Below are positions 1 through 11,000 of a DNA stretch of 64,000 bases, one piece after another. How positions within the stretch are numbered: position 1 is the stretch's first letter; every line of letters begins with the position of its first letter. The notes beneath the pieces were generated by a model. That model ran no database searches, was not told the origin of the DNA, and saw nothing but the letters and a program-made list of their open reading frames with translations. Both the position numbers and the translations under genes were made by a program. Source of the DNA: Gossypium raimondii (lineage: Eukaryota; Streptophyta; Magnoliopsida; Malvales; Malvaceae); NCBI RefSeq assembly GCF_025698545.1, contig NC_068571.1, positions 49,137,733 through 49,201,732 of the forward strand, in the 5' to 3' direction.

Positions 1-359
1 TATTTAAGAAATTGATGCACGCCCAAGCATGAATAAATGCAACTAAAGTTCACATGAATAAAATATCACAAGAAACATTTCATACATTTCAGACAAAAGA
101 CTAGTAATTGCATTTCTTAACACATTAATGGATGCATCCTTTAACGTGATATTCTAGAAAGTTTAACACTGAAAAAAGAATGAAATAGAAGTTGCAGAGC
201 ATGATAGAAACTTTTCCAAGAAGGGGATAAAAAAACAAGTCATGCACCACCTTGGATAAACAGAAGACGATAACATACTGAGTATGAGATCAATAACTAA
301 AGAAAATAGCACAATTTAATGTTAGTAAAGAGTATATATCAAAATATAAAGAAAAACAC
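1..359 (-). other. Intron 1 (partial) of the PP2A B' gene
   Basis: This stretch follows the splice donor that ends the PP2A B56 exon; the donor GTG reads leftward on the minus strand from position 359. I searched it by eye for the next B56 exon, which should open with a V-A-E-R-A-L-F type sequence, and found none. The downstream exon(s) therefore lie beyond the left edge. The stretch is AT-rich and otherwise featureless. Confidence 0.65.
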
Positions 360-1511
360 CTGGAAATGGAAACTGTTAATGCAACAGCCAATCCGCCAGA
401 ATAATGGGACCATAACCTTTTGGAATTCCACCATGTTAATGGCTTCCAAAATCTCTTCCAACTCAGCAAGAAACATCAACTCCTTTTGGCTGTTTGTTAT
501 GGGCCAGTACTTCAACAACCCCCGTATCACTGTACTACACAACTTCGGCTCCTTCTCAATGAACTGAGAAACGCAATAAGACAATTGTTGAAAATAAACA
601 CCCAAAGATTTTGGCTTGTGAAGAGGAATCAAAACCCTCCACAAGAAGATCTTGTGCTCCTCCTTCAAAGGCAAAGCAAATCCACTGATTATACTGCCGA
701 AAATCTCCAATAACTCAGCAATGCCGTTATGCCTCTCAATCTCAAAAACAAACCGATAAAATATATTGCTTATAGCCTTCCGAATAAAAGGTCTATGAAC
801 CATGAACTTCCCATAAACCCTATGCAGTATCGTCTTCAAACAATCCCTTTCCCTTGGATCCTCCGAATCAAACAAGTCAAGCAATCTCAAAATAAAGGAA
901 TGATCTATATACTTTTTAGCTACTTTTGCATCGAGACAAGAAGAAGTGATAAACTTAACTAGCAAATCATACACAATTTGCAAATGTGGCCAAGCCGGAT
1001 CAAACATCGGCTCATCGTCATCATTTTCACCTCCATTACTTACAGCAGACCGATAATTGGGTGGGAAAACTCTAAACAAATTCACAGCACACATCCTACA
1101 CATGGCTAAAATTGCAGGTTCGCTAAATCTAACGGACCCTGACACAAAATCCAACAGCTCTAGCAAGGTTTGTCTTTTAACATCTTTTTCAATTAAATTT
1201 TTAGTTGGGTCAGTGAAATCAAAAGTTACACAACAAAGGCTAACTTTACTCACAAAAAGATTCATCTTTTCCGAATTTGGTACATCTTTGAATGGCAACA
1301 ATGGCTCGATTCCCGCCACAACACTTGCCGGAAAAACAGCGGAAGATGTTCGTTTTGGAGCGCAGGGACGGCCAGAACCCAAATTCAAACTGTTGGATCG
1401 GTGAGGTTGCGGGGTGGACCCCGCTGTCGTGCATGAGGTTGACCTTGTAAGCTCGGGCGAGTCCGATTTCCCGGATTTTCGTGGGAGTTTACTGAGGAAT
1501 TGCCTTAACAT
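360..1511 (-). CDS. PP2A regulatory subunit B' (B56 family), first coding exon, partial gene
   Basis: B56 subunits select substrates for protein phosphatase 2A by scaffolding the A/C core. The exon encodes about 384 residues: a Ser/Pro-rich variable N-terminus (residues 1 to about 65), then the conserved HEAT-like core beginning at the [20 protein letters not shown] stretch. Diagnostic segments include [35 protein letters not shown] and [19 protein letters not shown]. The longest frame opens at 1532, but the Met at 1511 ([12 protein letters not shown]...) matches how plant B' proteins of the kappa/theta/zeta group begin, so I chose it. The exon ends at HFQ with donor CAG|GTG at 360/359, phase 0. 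Family members are about 480-520 residues, so roughly the C-terminal quarter is missing off the left edge. The reading frame is intact. The exact B' paralogue cannot be assigned. Confidence 0.93.
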
Positions 1512-2148
1512 CGCAGATTTCCAGAGGAACAAAAATCAAAACAAAAGGAAATTTTAAGTTGACGACCAAAAGGAGTTCTAAACAGAAAAGAACCACATTG
1601 TCCAGGGACTGATTTGTTAAATCAATCTAACAATGTTAGAAAGAAAGAAACCCTAACCCTAGATTTTGTTGACAGATCTGGGGGTGAAAGAAACGCGTTC
1701 AGATCGAACCAAAAAGCAGTGGAACGGATTCTCTAAGAGTGGAGAAGAGGAGAATCTTTTTCAATCAGAAGCATTTTCCCCAAAATAAAACACAAAGAAG
1801 GAATTTCACAACTATCAATTCAACCAGAAAAAAGAAAAAGTTAAAAGAAACAGAGACAAGATAGGTAAATTTAGATGACGGATCAGAATCTCATTATTCC
1901 AAAAAGAGAGACAGGATTGCAAAGTTATAGAAGAATCTTCCAGAGGAGATTTCTAGAGAGTGGGAGACTGCGTGTTTGGAAACAAAGAAAGAGAAAGAAA
2001 ATCAGATTGAAGAAAGAGAAATAGTTGTTGTTTTTTGAAATTTCCTTTTACGCTACAGATCTATTTATATAAAAGAAATAAAGTGAAGGGTGTTATTAAA
2101 AACACAGAAAATCTCTTATTTAAAATACATAATATACTAAAACGAAAC
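1512..2148 (-). promoter_or_regulatory. 5' leader and core promoter of the PP2A B' gene
   Basis: Upstream of the start codon is a ~520-bp A/G-rich leader on the plus strand (pyrimidine-rich in transcript sense). A TATA box reading TATATAAAT on the minus strand lies at 2063-2071, followed by a CT-rich stretch typical of plant leaders. Transcription would start near 2035. The region ends abruptly at the Mutator-like element at 2149. Assignment is from sequence pattern only. Confidence 0.5.
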
Positions 2149-3155
2149 GGTCAATTTACCAATAAAAGATTTTTTTCAAAAATTATCGAAATAGGCCTAT
2201 TTTTTAATTATTTAACGGAATGGTCCTTTTTCTGGAGAAATCGCGTCCACGTCAGCGCGATGTCAGTGTACGCGTCAGGAAATCGCTTCCACGTCAGCAT
2301 CTCGCGCTGACGTGGATGCGATTTCAGCCCGTGCGTGAACAGTACCCAACGGTCAAAAAAATAAAATACCGGGCCCATTTCGATAAATTTTAAAAATATA
2401 GGGCTTTTTTGGTATTTTGAAAAAATAAATTTTGAATCTTTTTGTACTTGTATTTATTTTTTTAATCAATTAACTCTTTAATATTACATCAATAGCAACA
2501 AGTACAAAAAAGATTCAAAATTATTACTAACAAGATTTGAACTAAGGTACTAAGGGAAAATAGCAAGCATCTTAACCAACTAAGCTAAACTAATTAATTG
2601 ACATATTATAGAAATAATGTTATTATCTTAATTATATTACTTACGTTCTAACAATTTATCGGACCTATTCCATACATGTGTCAAATCAGAAAAAATAATA
2701 CAACAATTCTGTAAAAAAATCCGGTGTTTACTTCAAATAAATAAGGAAAATAATGATTTGAATGTTTCAAAATTCAATTTTAAACCGAAAAAATCAAAAT
2801 TTAGGGGCAAAAAAGGATCTTTTTCGACGAAATCGTGGTAAAGCGCCTTGGCTGTTTGTCGTAGCGTAGATCTCGAAAAGTTATTCGAAATCAAAAAAAA
2901 ATCGTCTCAATCGGACAATCGAGCCAAAAGTTATGACCTTTCAAAGTTTTCCAAGCTAAAAAACATAAACTGTTCATCCACGTCAGCAAATCGCGCTGAC
3001 GTGGACGCGATGTTCTGACACGTCCCCTGACATCGCGCTGACGTGGACGCGATTTCGGGGAAAATTGCTCATTCCGGTAAATAATAAAATATCGGGCCCA
3101 TTTCGATAAATTTTAAAAAAATAGGGCTTTTTTTGGTAATTTGCCCAAACGAAAC
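2140..3155. mobile_element. Non-autonomous Mutator-like element (MULE) with 9-bp target duplication
   Basis: The element body is 2149-3146 (998 bp). The 9-mer AAACGAAAC flanks it at 2140-2148 and 3147-3155, a perfect 9-bp target-site duplication, the size characteristic of Mutator transposons. The ends are inverted: GGTCAATTTACC at the left against GGGCAAATTACC on the reverse strand of the right. Similarity continues inward about 70 bp (2149-2225 against 3070-3146). Part of the right terminus is also duplicated in direct orientation at about 2361-2420. There is no transposase. The subterminal parts are unusually GC-rich and carry six copies of the 11-mer TCCACGTCAGC or its complement (2246, 2288, 2306, 2977, 2995, 3037). 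Confidence 0.85.
2531..2596 (-). other. tRNA-like segment (degenerate tRNA or SINE head) inside the MULE
   Basis: Read on the minus strand, the segment contains TAGCTTAGTTGG, a good match to the RNA polymerase III A box. About 30 nt downstream is GTTCAAATC, a match to the B box. The two are spaced as in a tRNA gene, but I could not fold a convincing acceptor stem or anticodon arm. I therefore read it as a tRNA-derived relic or SINE head and not a functional tRNA. Confidence 0.4.
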
Positions 3156-4268
3156 TTTGGTTGGATTGTAATTTAAAACTAATTTTTATTTTTATTGATT
3201 CTTTTTTAAATTAAAAAATCCTCAAATAATATAATTTAATATAATTATATAATGAGATTCTCATAATTTTTCTAACTGTTTGGTTTTTGTTAAAATAAAA
3301 AATAATAACTACCCTCAAACAATATAATTTATTATAATTACGAAAATGTATTCTTATATTTTTCCTAATCGAGTTGATAACCGATTGACTCATCACACCA
3401 GTTCAATTATAGGCTTAAATAATAAGGGGTGAAACCAGAGGTTGGCATGGGCCCTGGCCTCTCTAAAATGGAAAATTTTCCATTTAGGCCTTTTGAATTT
3501 TTTTAAAATTTTAAATTAGTAAAGGTAAAATTGTACTTTGGTCTCTTAAAAATGATAAAATTTTGATTTAATTTTTTAAAATTTTTAAAAAATAGAGGTT
3601 ATTAAAATGATACATTTCTTTCGAATATAAGTGTTTTCCTCTCACGCTCCTCGTTGATCAAACTATGCACTTGCACTTAAGTTTGTAAGTAGCATTCTCG
3701 TTGCTAAAATGAATTACATGAGTATAACTTCCACAAAACTACCATTATATCAATTATCTAACTTCTTTCCCATTACTCATTACATGTAACATGAACGTGA
3801 TTGCATTCACGCTCATTACTCATAATTCATAACAAATTCATGTGAATTAACCCACATCTCTCCACATGCTATAAAATATGCCACTTATTTCATAATCGTT
3901 CTTTAGGGATAACTACTATGGAAAGGCTATAAATAGAAGATTCAAAGTTTCATTTTTAGGACTTTTTTTTTTTTATCTTTTAGCAACACAGCACTCTAAA
4001 ATTCTCTCAACAACTTTCTTTTTACAATCACAATAACCACTGTAACTCTCATCCTTCTTGACCCTTTATTACGTCCATCACAACCGCTTGTTACTGCACT
4101 TATTTTTTAGAGTCTATTTCGATATTCCTCTCTACCATCTCTCCATGGCTTCTCTTATTTTACTAGATTGTAACATCTCTTCACATTACTAAAAGAACCC
4201 TCTACCCTAATAGTTTGAGAACGTTATATCCCATATGCAAATAATTGTTTTACACTTGTTTTGTAACC

Positions 4269-4312
<44 letters not shown>

Positions 4313-5309
4313 AATTACTTAAAACTTAGATTTTAAGAAATTAAGTAATTCATAAAGCCTGAAAGAATTACATAAAACATAGAGAGTGCATTCAGCGAAG
4401 AATTTTAAAATTTTGGAGATTTTTAAAAGGTTAGTATTTCAAAATTTATAAATTCAAAATGCTAGTAATTGTAATTGTTTAGTTTGGATAAATAATTGTT
4501 ATGTTATTGGAATTTTATAAATTAATAAATAATTATAAAATAAAATAATTATATTAAAAATAAATCTATAATATATATAAACACGAGTTTGAAAAATTTT
4601 TGAACTAACGAAAATACATTTTATTTTTATCATATTACTAAATTCATATTTAAAATAATTATAATATTTCGAATGATCTATTAAAAAAATTGTGCTAATT
4701 TTGAAATAGAGCTATTACTTAAATAGAACTCTAATCGAAAAAATTTATCATAATTATAATTATAATTTACAATTATTAGTTTAAAATTTTTGACATAAAC
4801 AAAAGTATGTTAATTTTATTGATGTAAAATAAAATTATTATTCGAATAGAATTTTAAGAATCTTAATTATCACTTCATTAATATTAGAGTTAATTAGTTA
4901 TTATTTTAAATAATGTTACTTTGCATTAATTACGTAAAGTAAAACTCTGTTGTATGTTGAATATATTAAAATATTTCAATTATTACTTGAACTTTTTTAT
5001 ATGATAATTTAATATATTTTAATTATATTCAATAATTCAAATAATAAATATTATTTTACGCTAATTAATGCAATTAAAATTAATATTTAAAAAGCTCATT
5101 AAATGTTATATGTAAAATCAAATGTGACGTATGTAACATTAAAAGCTAGTAATTTAGAATATATTTCATATATATATCATTAAATCTATACATATTTATA
5201 AATATTTTTACTAAAATAAAATTTTAAAATATATGTTAAAATTAAATAAAAGCATTTTTTAAAGTTTAATTTCTTTTTAATTTTATAGTGGGATCATGTG
5301 TATTAAAGA
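3156..5309. other. AT-rich intergenic DNA
   Basis: No coding potential, RNA gene or bounded mobile element was seen. The stretch is very AT-rich with short low-complexity tracts. A TA microsatellite at 4274-4308 is listed separately. Confidence 0.6.
4274..4308. repeat. (TA)n microsatellite
   Basis: About 17 uninterrupted TA units, likely length-polymorphic. Confidence 0.95.
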
Positions 5310-6853
5310 TAAAATGTGAAAGCCCTTCCGAAAATAATTAAAAAAAATTAATTAGGCCCATCGTAAAAAAATACGCCCAATTGAACCCTTTAACTCATGA
5401 TTTGTACCTAATTAAGCTCATTAAATTTATTTTTTCATTGAAGCGCATGATGGTTGTTAAGCGCTGGAGGATGACGTGGCAAGTGTCATGGAAAAATTGA
5501 TGTAGTGACAATTAGCATGGAGGATTTAATTGACTTTTTATTATTTTACAATGACTTAATTGATTTATTATTATTTTACGAGGGGCTTAATTGATTCTTT
5601 AAGTTAAAAAAATATTAAATTCTAAAAAATATATGATTTTTAAAAATATAAATTATAAAATTCATAAAAATATTAAAAATTAAAAAAAATTAAATGTTAT
5701 AAATTTTTTAGAAATATATATATTTTATTAAAATGATTTAAATGCTATAAAAATATAAGTTTTTGTTTTCTCTCACACCATGTCATACATCAACTCATCA
5801 TTATCAACTTCCTTCGCATCATCCTTCATCGACTAAAACAATACTTATCACTAAAGGTGTTTATGGGAGGGACCAAGCTTAGACTCGATTTCAAAAATTT
5901 TCTACACTCAAGTTCAACTAGACCTAGCTCGCCAAAATGATTTGTTTCATTGTTTTAAAAATAATAAGTTTTTTATTTAAATTTATTATAAAATAATAAT
6001 ATAAACTTATTTTTATATATTTTTATTTTTGAATAGTAAATCAAATCAGACCATCCATGAATATCTTTATTTATCACTCACCTTAAGCCATCAAGCATTG
6101 AACTCATCGTCACTCAAACCCATCACTCGACACCCATACAAGTTCAATCATCACACTTCAATCTCCCCATTTCCTTATTACCAAAACCAAGAACCCCTCA
6201 ATTAAAAAAAAAAACCCAAGAACCCCAAACTAGTAAAATAACAATTTTTCTATAGTTTTAAATATTTCTAAAAAAATTTTGTTTTATAAATTTCTATTAA
6301 TTTTTAGTACTTTTTGTATTTTTAATTTTTTATAACTTATTTGTAGTTTTTTAAAAAAATAATAGTTTCTAAAATTTTATACTATTTTATAATAATTTAT
6401 AATAAATTGTATATATATTTCTAAAAAAAATTAAAACATTTAAAAACTTTCTATAATTTTTAGTAATTTTTCTAATTATTTATAAATTTCTAATAATTTT
6501 TTAATGATTTTTTAATTTATATTTTAAAATTAAATTTTTTTTTGTAATTTTAATAAATTTCTTAAATAATCAATTAAGCCCCCGTAAAATAATAAAAAAT
6601 AAACAAAACCTCCACGTTATCATTTTTATATGTCAATTGCTACGTTCGTCAACTTACCATGTTGGCACTTAATGGTCGCTAAGAGCTTCAACAGAAAAAT
6701 GAATTTAAGGGACTTTATTGGGTAGAAATCATGATTCAAATGGCTCAATTGGGTAGAAATAATGATTCAATTGGCTCAATTGGGTACACTTTTCGACGAT
6801 GGGCCTAATTGTTTTTTTTTGAATTATCTTCGGAAGACTTATTTGACATTTTA
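5310..6853. mobile_element. DNA transposon remnant with ~250-bp terminal inverted repeats
   Basis: The left arm (about 5310-5590) and the reverse complement of the right arm (about 6560-6853) align over some 250 bp with indels. Shared anchors include CTTCCGAA, AATTAGGCCCATCGT, CCCAATTGA and TTTATTATTTTACG. The outermost shared bases are TAAAATGT at the left and ACATTTTA at the right. The interior is AT-rich with no transposase frame. Long TIRs suggest a Mutator-type non-autonomous element, but I could not identify a target-site duplication, so the exact ends and superfamily are uncertain. Confidence 0.6.
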
Positions 6854-7700
6854 GAATTTAGCCAATGTAAAATAATGAGAAATTTTGAAAAACTACTTCT
6901 TTAAGTGGATTTTAGAAAAAGAAAATTGAGCCATTTAAAAGCCTTTAAAATGTCAATTTCTCCATTATTTTTACCCAAACAAGTAAGTGCATTTTTTAAA
7001 ATCTCGGGTGTAAATATGGAATTTAGTGGAAGAATTTCATTTATATTAAGTAATTCATAAAACACAAAAAATTACTTTGAACATGAAAAGATTTCTAAAA
7101 AGAAGAACAATCAGTAATACATGAAAGAACCATCTAAACATCAAAATCCTCTAAGAAATTAAGTGATCCAATTTCTTAAAAAACATAAAGGAATTATTTA
7201 ATCCAATTTACAATTTTATACGTCAAATTTGTTGAATCCCTTAAATTCATCTCACCAGAACCCCACACTAAACAACTTATCGCAATCAAAGTTTGTAACA
7301 TACGCTCACGATTAGGAAATGGTACCAAAATTAGATAGAGCAATGACGATACGGTTTAAAAGAAGTTGCTGTGGTTTCACATAAACGCTTACAAATCAGA
7401 AATTTCAGACACATTGAAACAATGGAGAAGCGAAGCCAACAAAAGACTCCTTTTGACCTCTAATGAATCTCTGTGAACTTCTTATAATAATAATAATAAT
7501 AATTACTTACAGCATTTTCTGTTTTCACTTCAGACGTACGCTTTTGTTTTCATACATATATCTATCAATTCCAAGCATTTCAATCACACAGGAAACCTCA
7601 ATTTGATTCCAAACGGGATGCTGTATTATTTGAGCTAACCAGCTACTGTGATATGACAATATCAAGGCTAAGGGGGAATAAACGAACAAAATAAGAGATC
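6854..7700. other. Intergenic DNA
   Basis: AT-rich, with a short (TAA)n tract near 7480-7503 and no gene or bounded element. The right part probably grades into the 3'-UTR of the EPCR-type gene, whose stop codon is at 8058-8060. Confidence 0.5.
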
Positions 7701-8057
7701 ACGGACCCAAAAGAAAAAAAAATCTGTACAGATATCAGCAGCCTAAATTCCATGCACCGCTTACTGGCAGGATCAAAGCATGGTTTTTACGAACCGAGTA
7801 AACTGCTGCTGGGATTAAAAAGAACCTACGGGCCCCCAAAAAGCTGTGAAGTTAATGAACTGCCACGATATGTAGCAAAAGCAAAAATCTACGCCCACAG
7901 CTTTCCTGTTGGAACTTCTCCACTTGATCGGTCAATGACAACTCCAGGCCACCCGTTTCCAGGGAAAACGGTGTCTATTCTTATGCATTCATCAGCTCCA
8001 AGAAAATGGTGCTGGCTAATTTCATTCACTCGTAGACTCTCTGTTGCATAGGTCATT

Positions 8058-11000
8058 CTACCCATCACCATTTAAGTCCTCAGAAGATTCTTTCATTGCC
8101 TCTGCAGTTGCGAGAGCAACCATGGCCTTGTGAATTGCCAGATCTGCTCTAAAAAGCAATCTCTGGGCTCTCTCTCTCTTGAACTTGGCCATTTTAAGTG
8201 CATGCTGGGCTGCGCTAGATGCATCACGCAATGTGAACTCATCGATGTCAGAATTATCCCACTGTTCAGGACCGTGCCTTTGAAGGCTATCAGGGAAGTA
8301 ATGCCGCTGGCTTGACCACTCACAAATGCCCCTGTTCCATTGGTGAATTCCATTTCTCTTGCCAATTAGCCTGTGATTGTATGAATCCATCATTTGTGGT
8401 CCATTTGATGGTAGAAAACTGCCATACTTTTTTGACTTGCTTCTTTGAAGTTTCTTGATATGATTCTTATCAAACCTATCACTGCCCATTGGGAAATACG
8501 CCATGTTACCAGCATCTCGTGACCTTGGTGATGCTTGAGACAGTGGGGAATCTTCTAATGATTCATAGTTATGCGCAGGATATAGAACCTTTTCATCCCC
8601 AAACAGGAAGCCATTTGATCTTCTGCCTGAAATTACAGCAAATGGACACAGTTTACAAAGAAAAATATTAAAAAAATTAAAAAATTAATAGGCAGAAAGT
8701 GAGCGTAAAGAACATTTACCAAAGGAATGACAGCCCTCGTGATCTCCCAAGGCATGTTGGCTTTGACCGGAAACTGATATTTTCCTCTGGGATCTATGCT
8801 TTGACCCTTTATTTGGAAGTTCCAAACCCCGGGGTTTCATGCAGAAAGCAAACATGGGTGGCTTCTCAATGGATTTAGAGTTAGCTTTGGACATTGCTAG
8901 CTCCCACTCTCTCACTTGCTGCTGGTACCTTTCCCACAATGGCGGCTGCATGACAACCAAATATTTTATAATAAGTTGGACGTAATAAAATGTTTCAGAT
9001 AAAACAAAACACATGAAAACAAACACACCAAAGCAACGTGGTAAAATTGTCAGATAAAATTACAGCCAGGAGATGAACTTGAAAACTCTTCAGGCTCTAA
9101 AATAAGATGGGAGATAGAAGCAATAATATCCTGCTTTATTGGTTTCCCTCAAATCCTCATTTTCAAGTTAATCCAAACCGTTTTCTTTAAATTCCAAATA
9201 AAGCACTATGACCATACAAATGTAGTCATTGCCAAATCCTCTCAAGTGCTCTTCATCAACTATTTTTTTGGTTAATATTTCGGCTTCTATAGCACAATAG
9301 TATGTCTATGATTCCAATATGGCAATACTTGGACAATTTTAATTATCTTTTATGAATGAGGACTTAAGGCATGTTATTGGTGGATATATAAGTATTTACT
9401 TTGTCACTAAATCCTACCTTCCAGAATGAAGAAAATTTCTTCTTTTCTAGTCCTATATTTTAGTCTAGTAAAGTACCGTCTTCAACCATATAAATGGCCA
9501 CTTGGCATAGTCCCTTTAAAACCCAAGAAAACAGTATGTATACATCAATCAAAACAAAAGCCGTGCACAAACAATTCCAGAAAAAAAAAAGGAACTATTT
9601 TTAATATATTTTTTAACAAGTAATACATATACTTGGTTTTTTATTCTTTACTTCCATTTTTAATTTACTTCAAATAATTAATCACAAGATCATTAACATG
9701 CTAGGTGAAATATTTAACAAGGATATGAAGCAAAATGTATTGTAATCTTTTACTTTCCTTCAATAAACCAAACCAGGGTTGCTCATTATCCGTGCTTTTA
9801 CTTTTCTTTACACATTTTAGCTATCCAAACAAAGAAATGAAGTACCCATTCCTTTCCCCTTAAAACCCTCTTTTCCTTTCCTAACTCAATCCGAACAAAG
9901 TGTTAAAATGAATAGGAATAGCCACTGAAATACAATTTCTACAAAATAGAATTAATATGATTGTCAAAACTTCAAAAGGCAATCAATCATCTTTACCCAG
10001 GAACATAATACAAAAGATCCCTAAGTTTTACACCATGGGTTCCATAGAAGCTACTAAGGTTGATTGCAATACACAGACAAGAAACAAGGAAAAGATCCTA
10101 AGCTTTACACCTAGGGTCCTTAGGAGTCGCACTTAAGCTTGAATGCATCACCCAAACACAAAAGAAAGAATGCTGGAAATTATTGGATAAAAATCTAAAT
10201 ATCAATAGAAAGAATACATTGGTTTAAATGAACTCCTACAAAATACAACTCCTAATCCCCATGCTATGTTTGGGAAGATGAATTAAAAAAGTCTATTTCG
10301 ATTTGATTGTTATGTGAATTTTGAGGATGAATCCAGAAATTAACTAAGAATCAATAGACCTGTAATTTTTAGTGTACAAAATAAATCCATAAATTCCAAT
10401 CTGCTCGTAGACTAAAAAGGATTGACATTATAGACATAAAAGTCAAAGAAACAAATGCATGAAAAATAAGCATTTTGAAAGATACCTGGAGATGACGAAT
10501 TAAAGGCATTCCAACTCTCTGCCTCTTCTGCTTCCAATGCCCATAGATTGCTGTGATTACTTTCATGGACCCAACTCCAGCCGTGACCTCCTGTATTTCT
10601 TCAGAAGTAAACTCATTGCACTGTTGAGTATATGCAGCCTTCTCAAACATGTCCATAATCTTCTCAAACATTTCATCAGACAATTCCAAAGAATTGCCAA
10701 TATCACTTCCAGAAGATTTCTGAATTATCGAAATCCACTGTTCATCATCACTATCCATGTCATATAAAACACGGGATGGATCCAAAGCCATCTCGACATC
10801 AGTTTCAACCTGACGCAAGTACTTGGAAGAACTGCGAACAAATGCCACTTCCACTGCGTTTTCATCATATTCCTCTATCAAGCTAACCCCAGGAATAGGA
10901 ATGTTCTTCACAGAAGCAGCTCGAACATTTCGGTTGTAGCACTCTTCATGCATCTCCTTGAAAAGAGCCCACTGACTCCTGTCCGTGAACTCCAAGATCC

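Noticed and set aside
2531..2596. A functional tRNA gene on the minus strand
   Set aside because: A and B boxes are present but I could not pair a proper acceptor stem or anticodon arm, so only a tRNA-like relic is claimed.
7752..8051. 99-codon plus-strand frame downstream of the EPCR-type stop codon
   Set aside because: It lies in the probable 3'-UTR on the opposite strand, with no recognisable domain or splice context.
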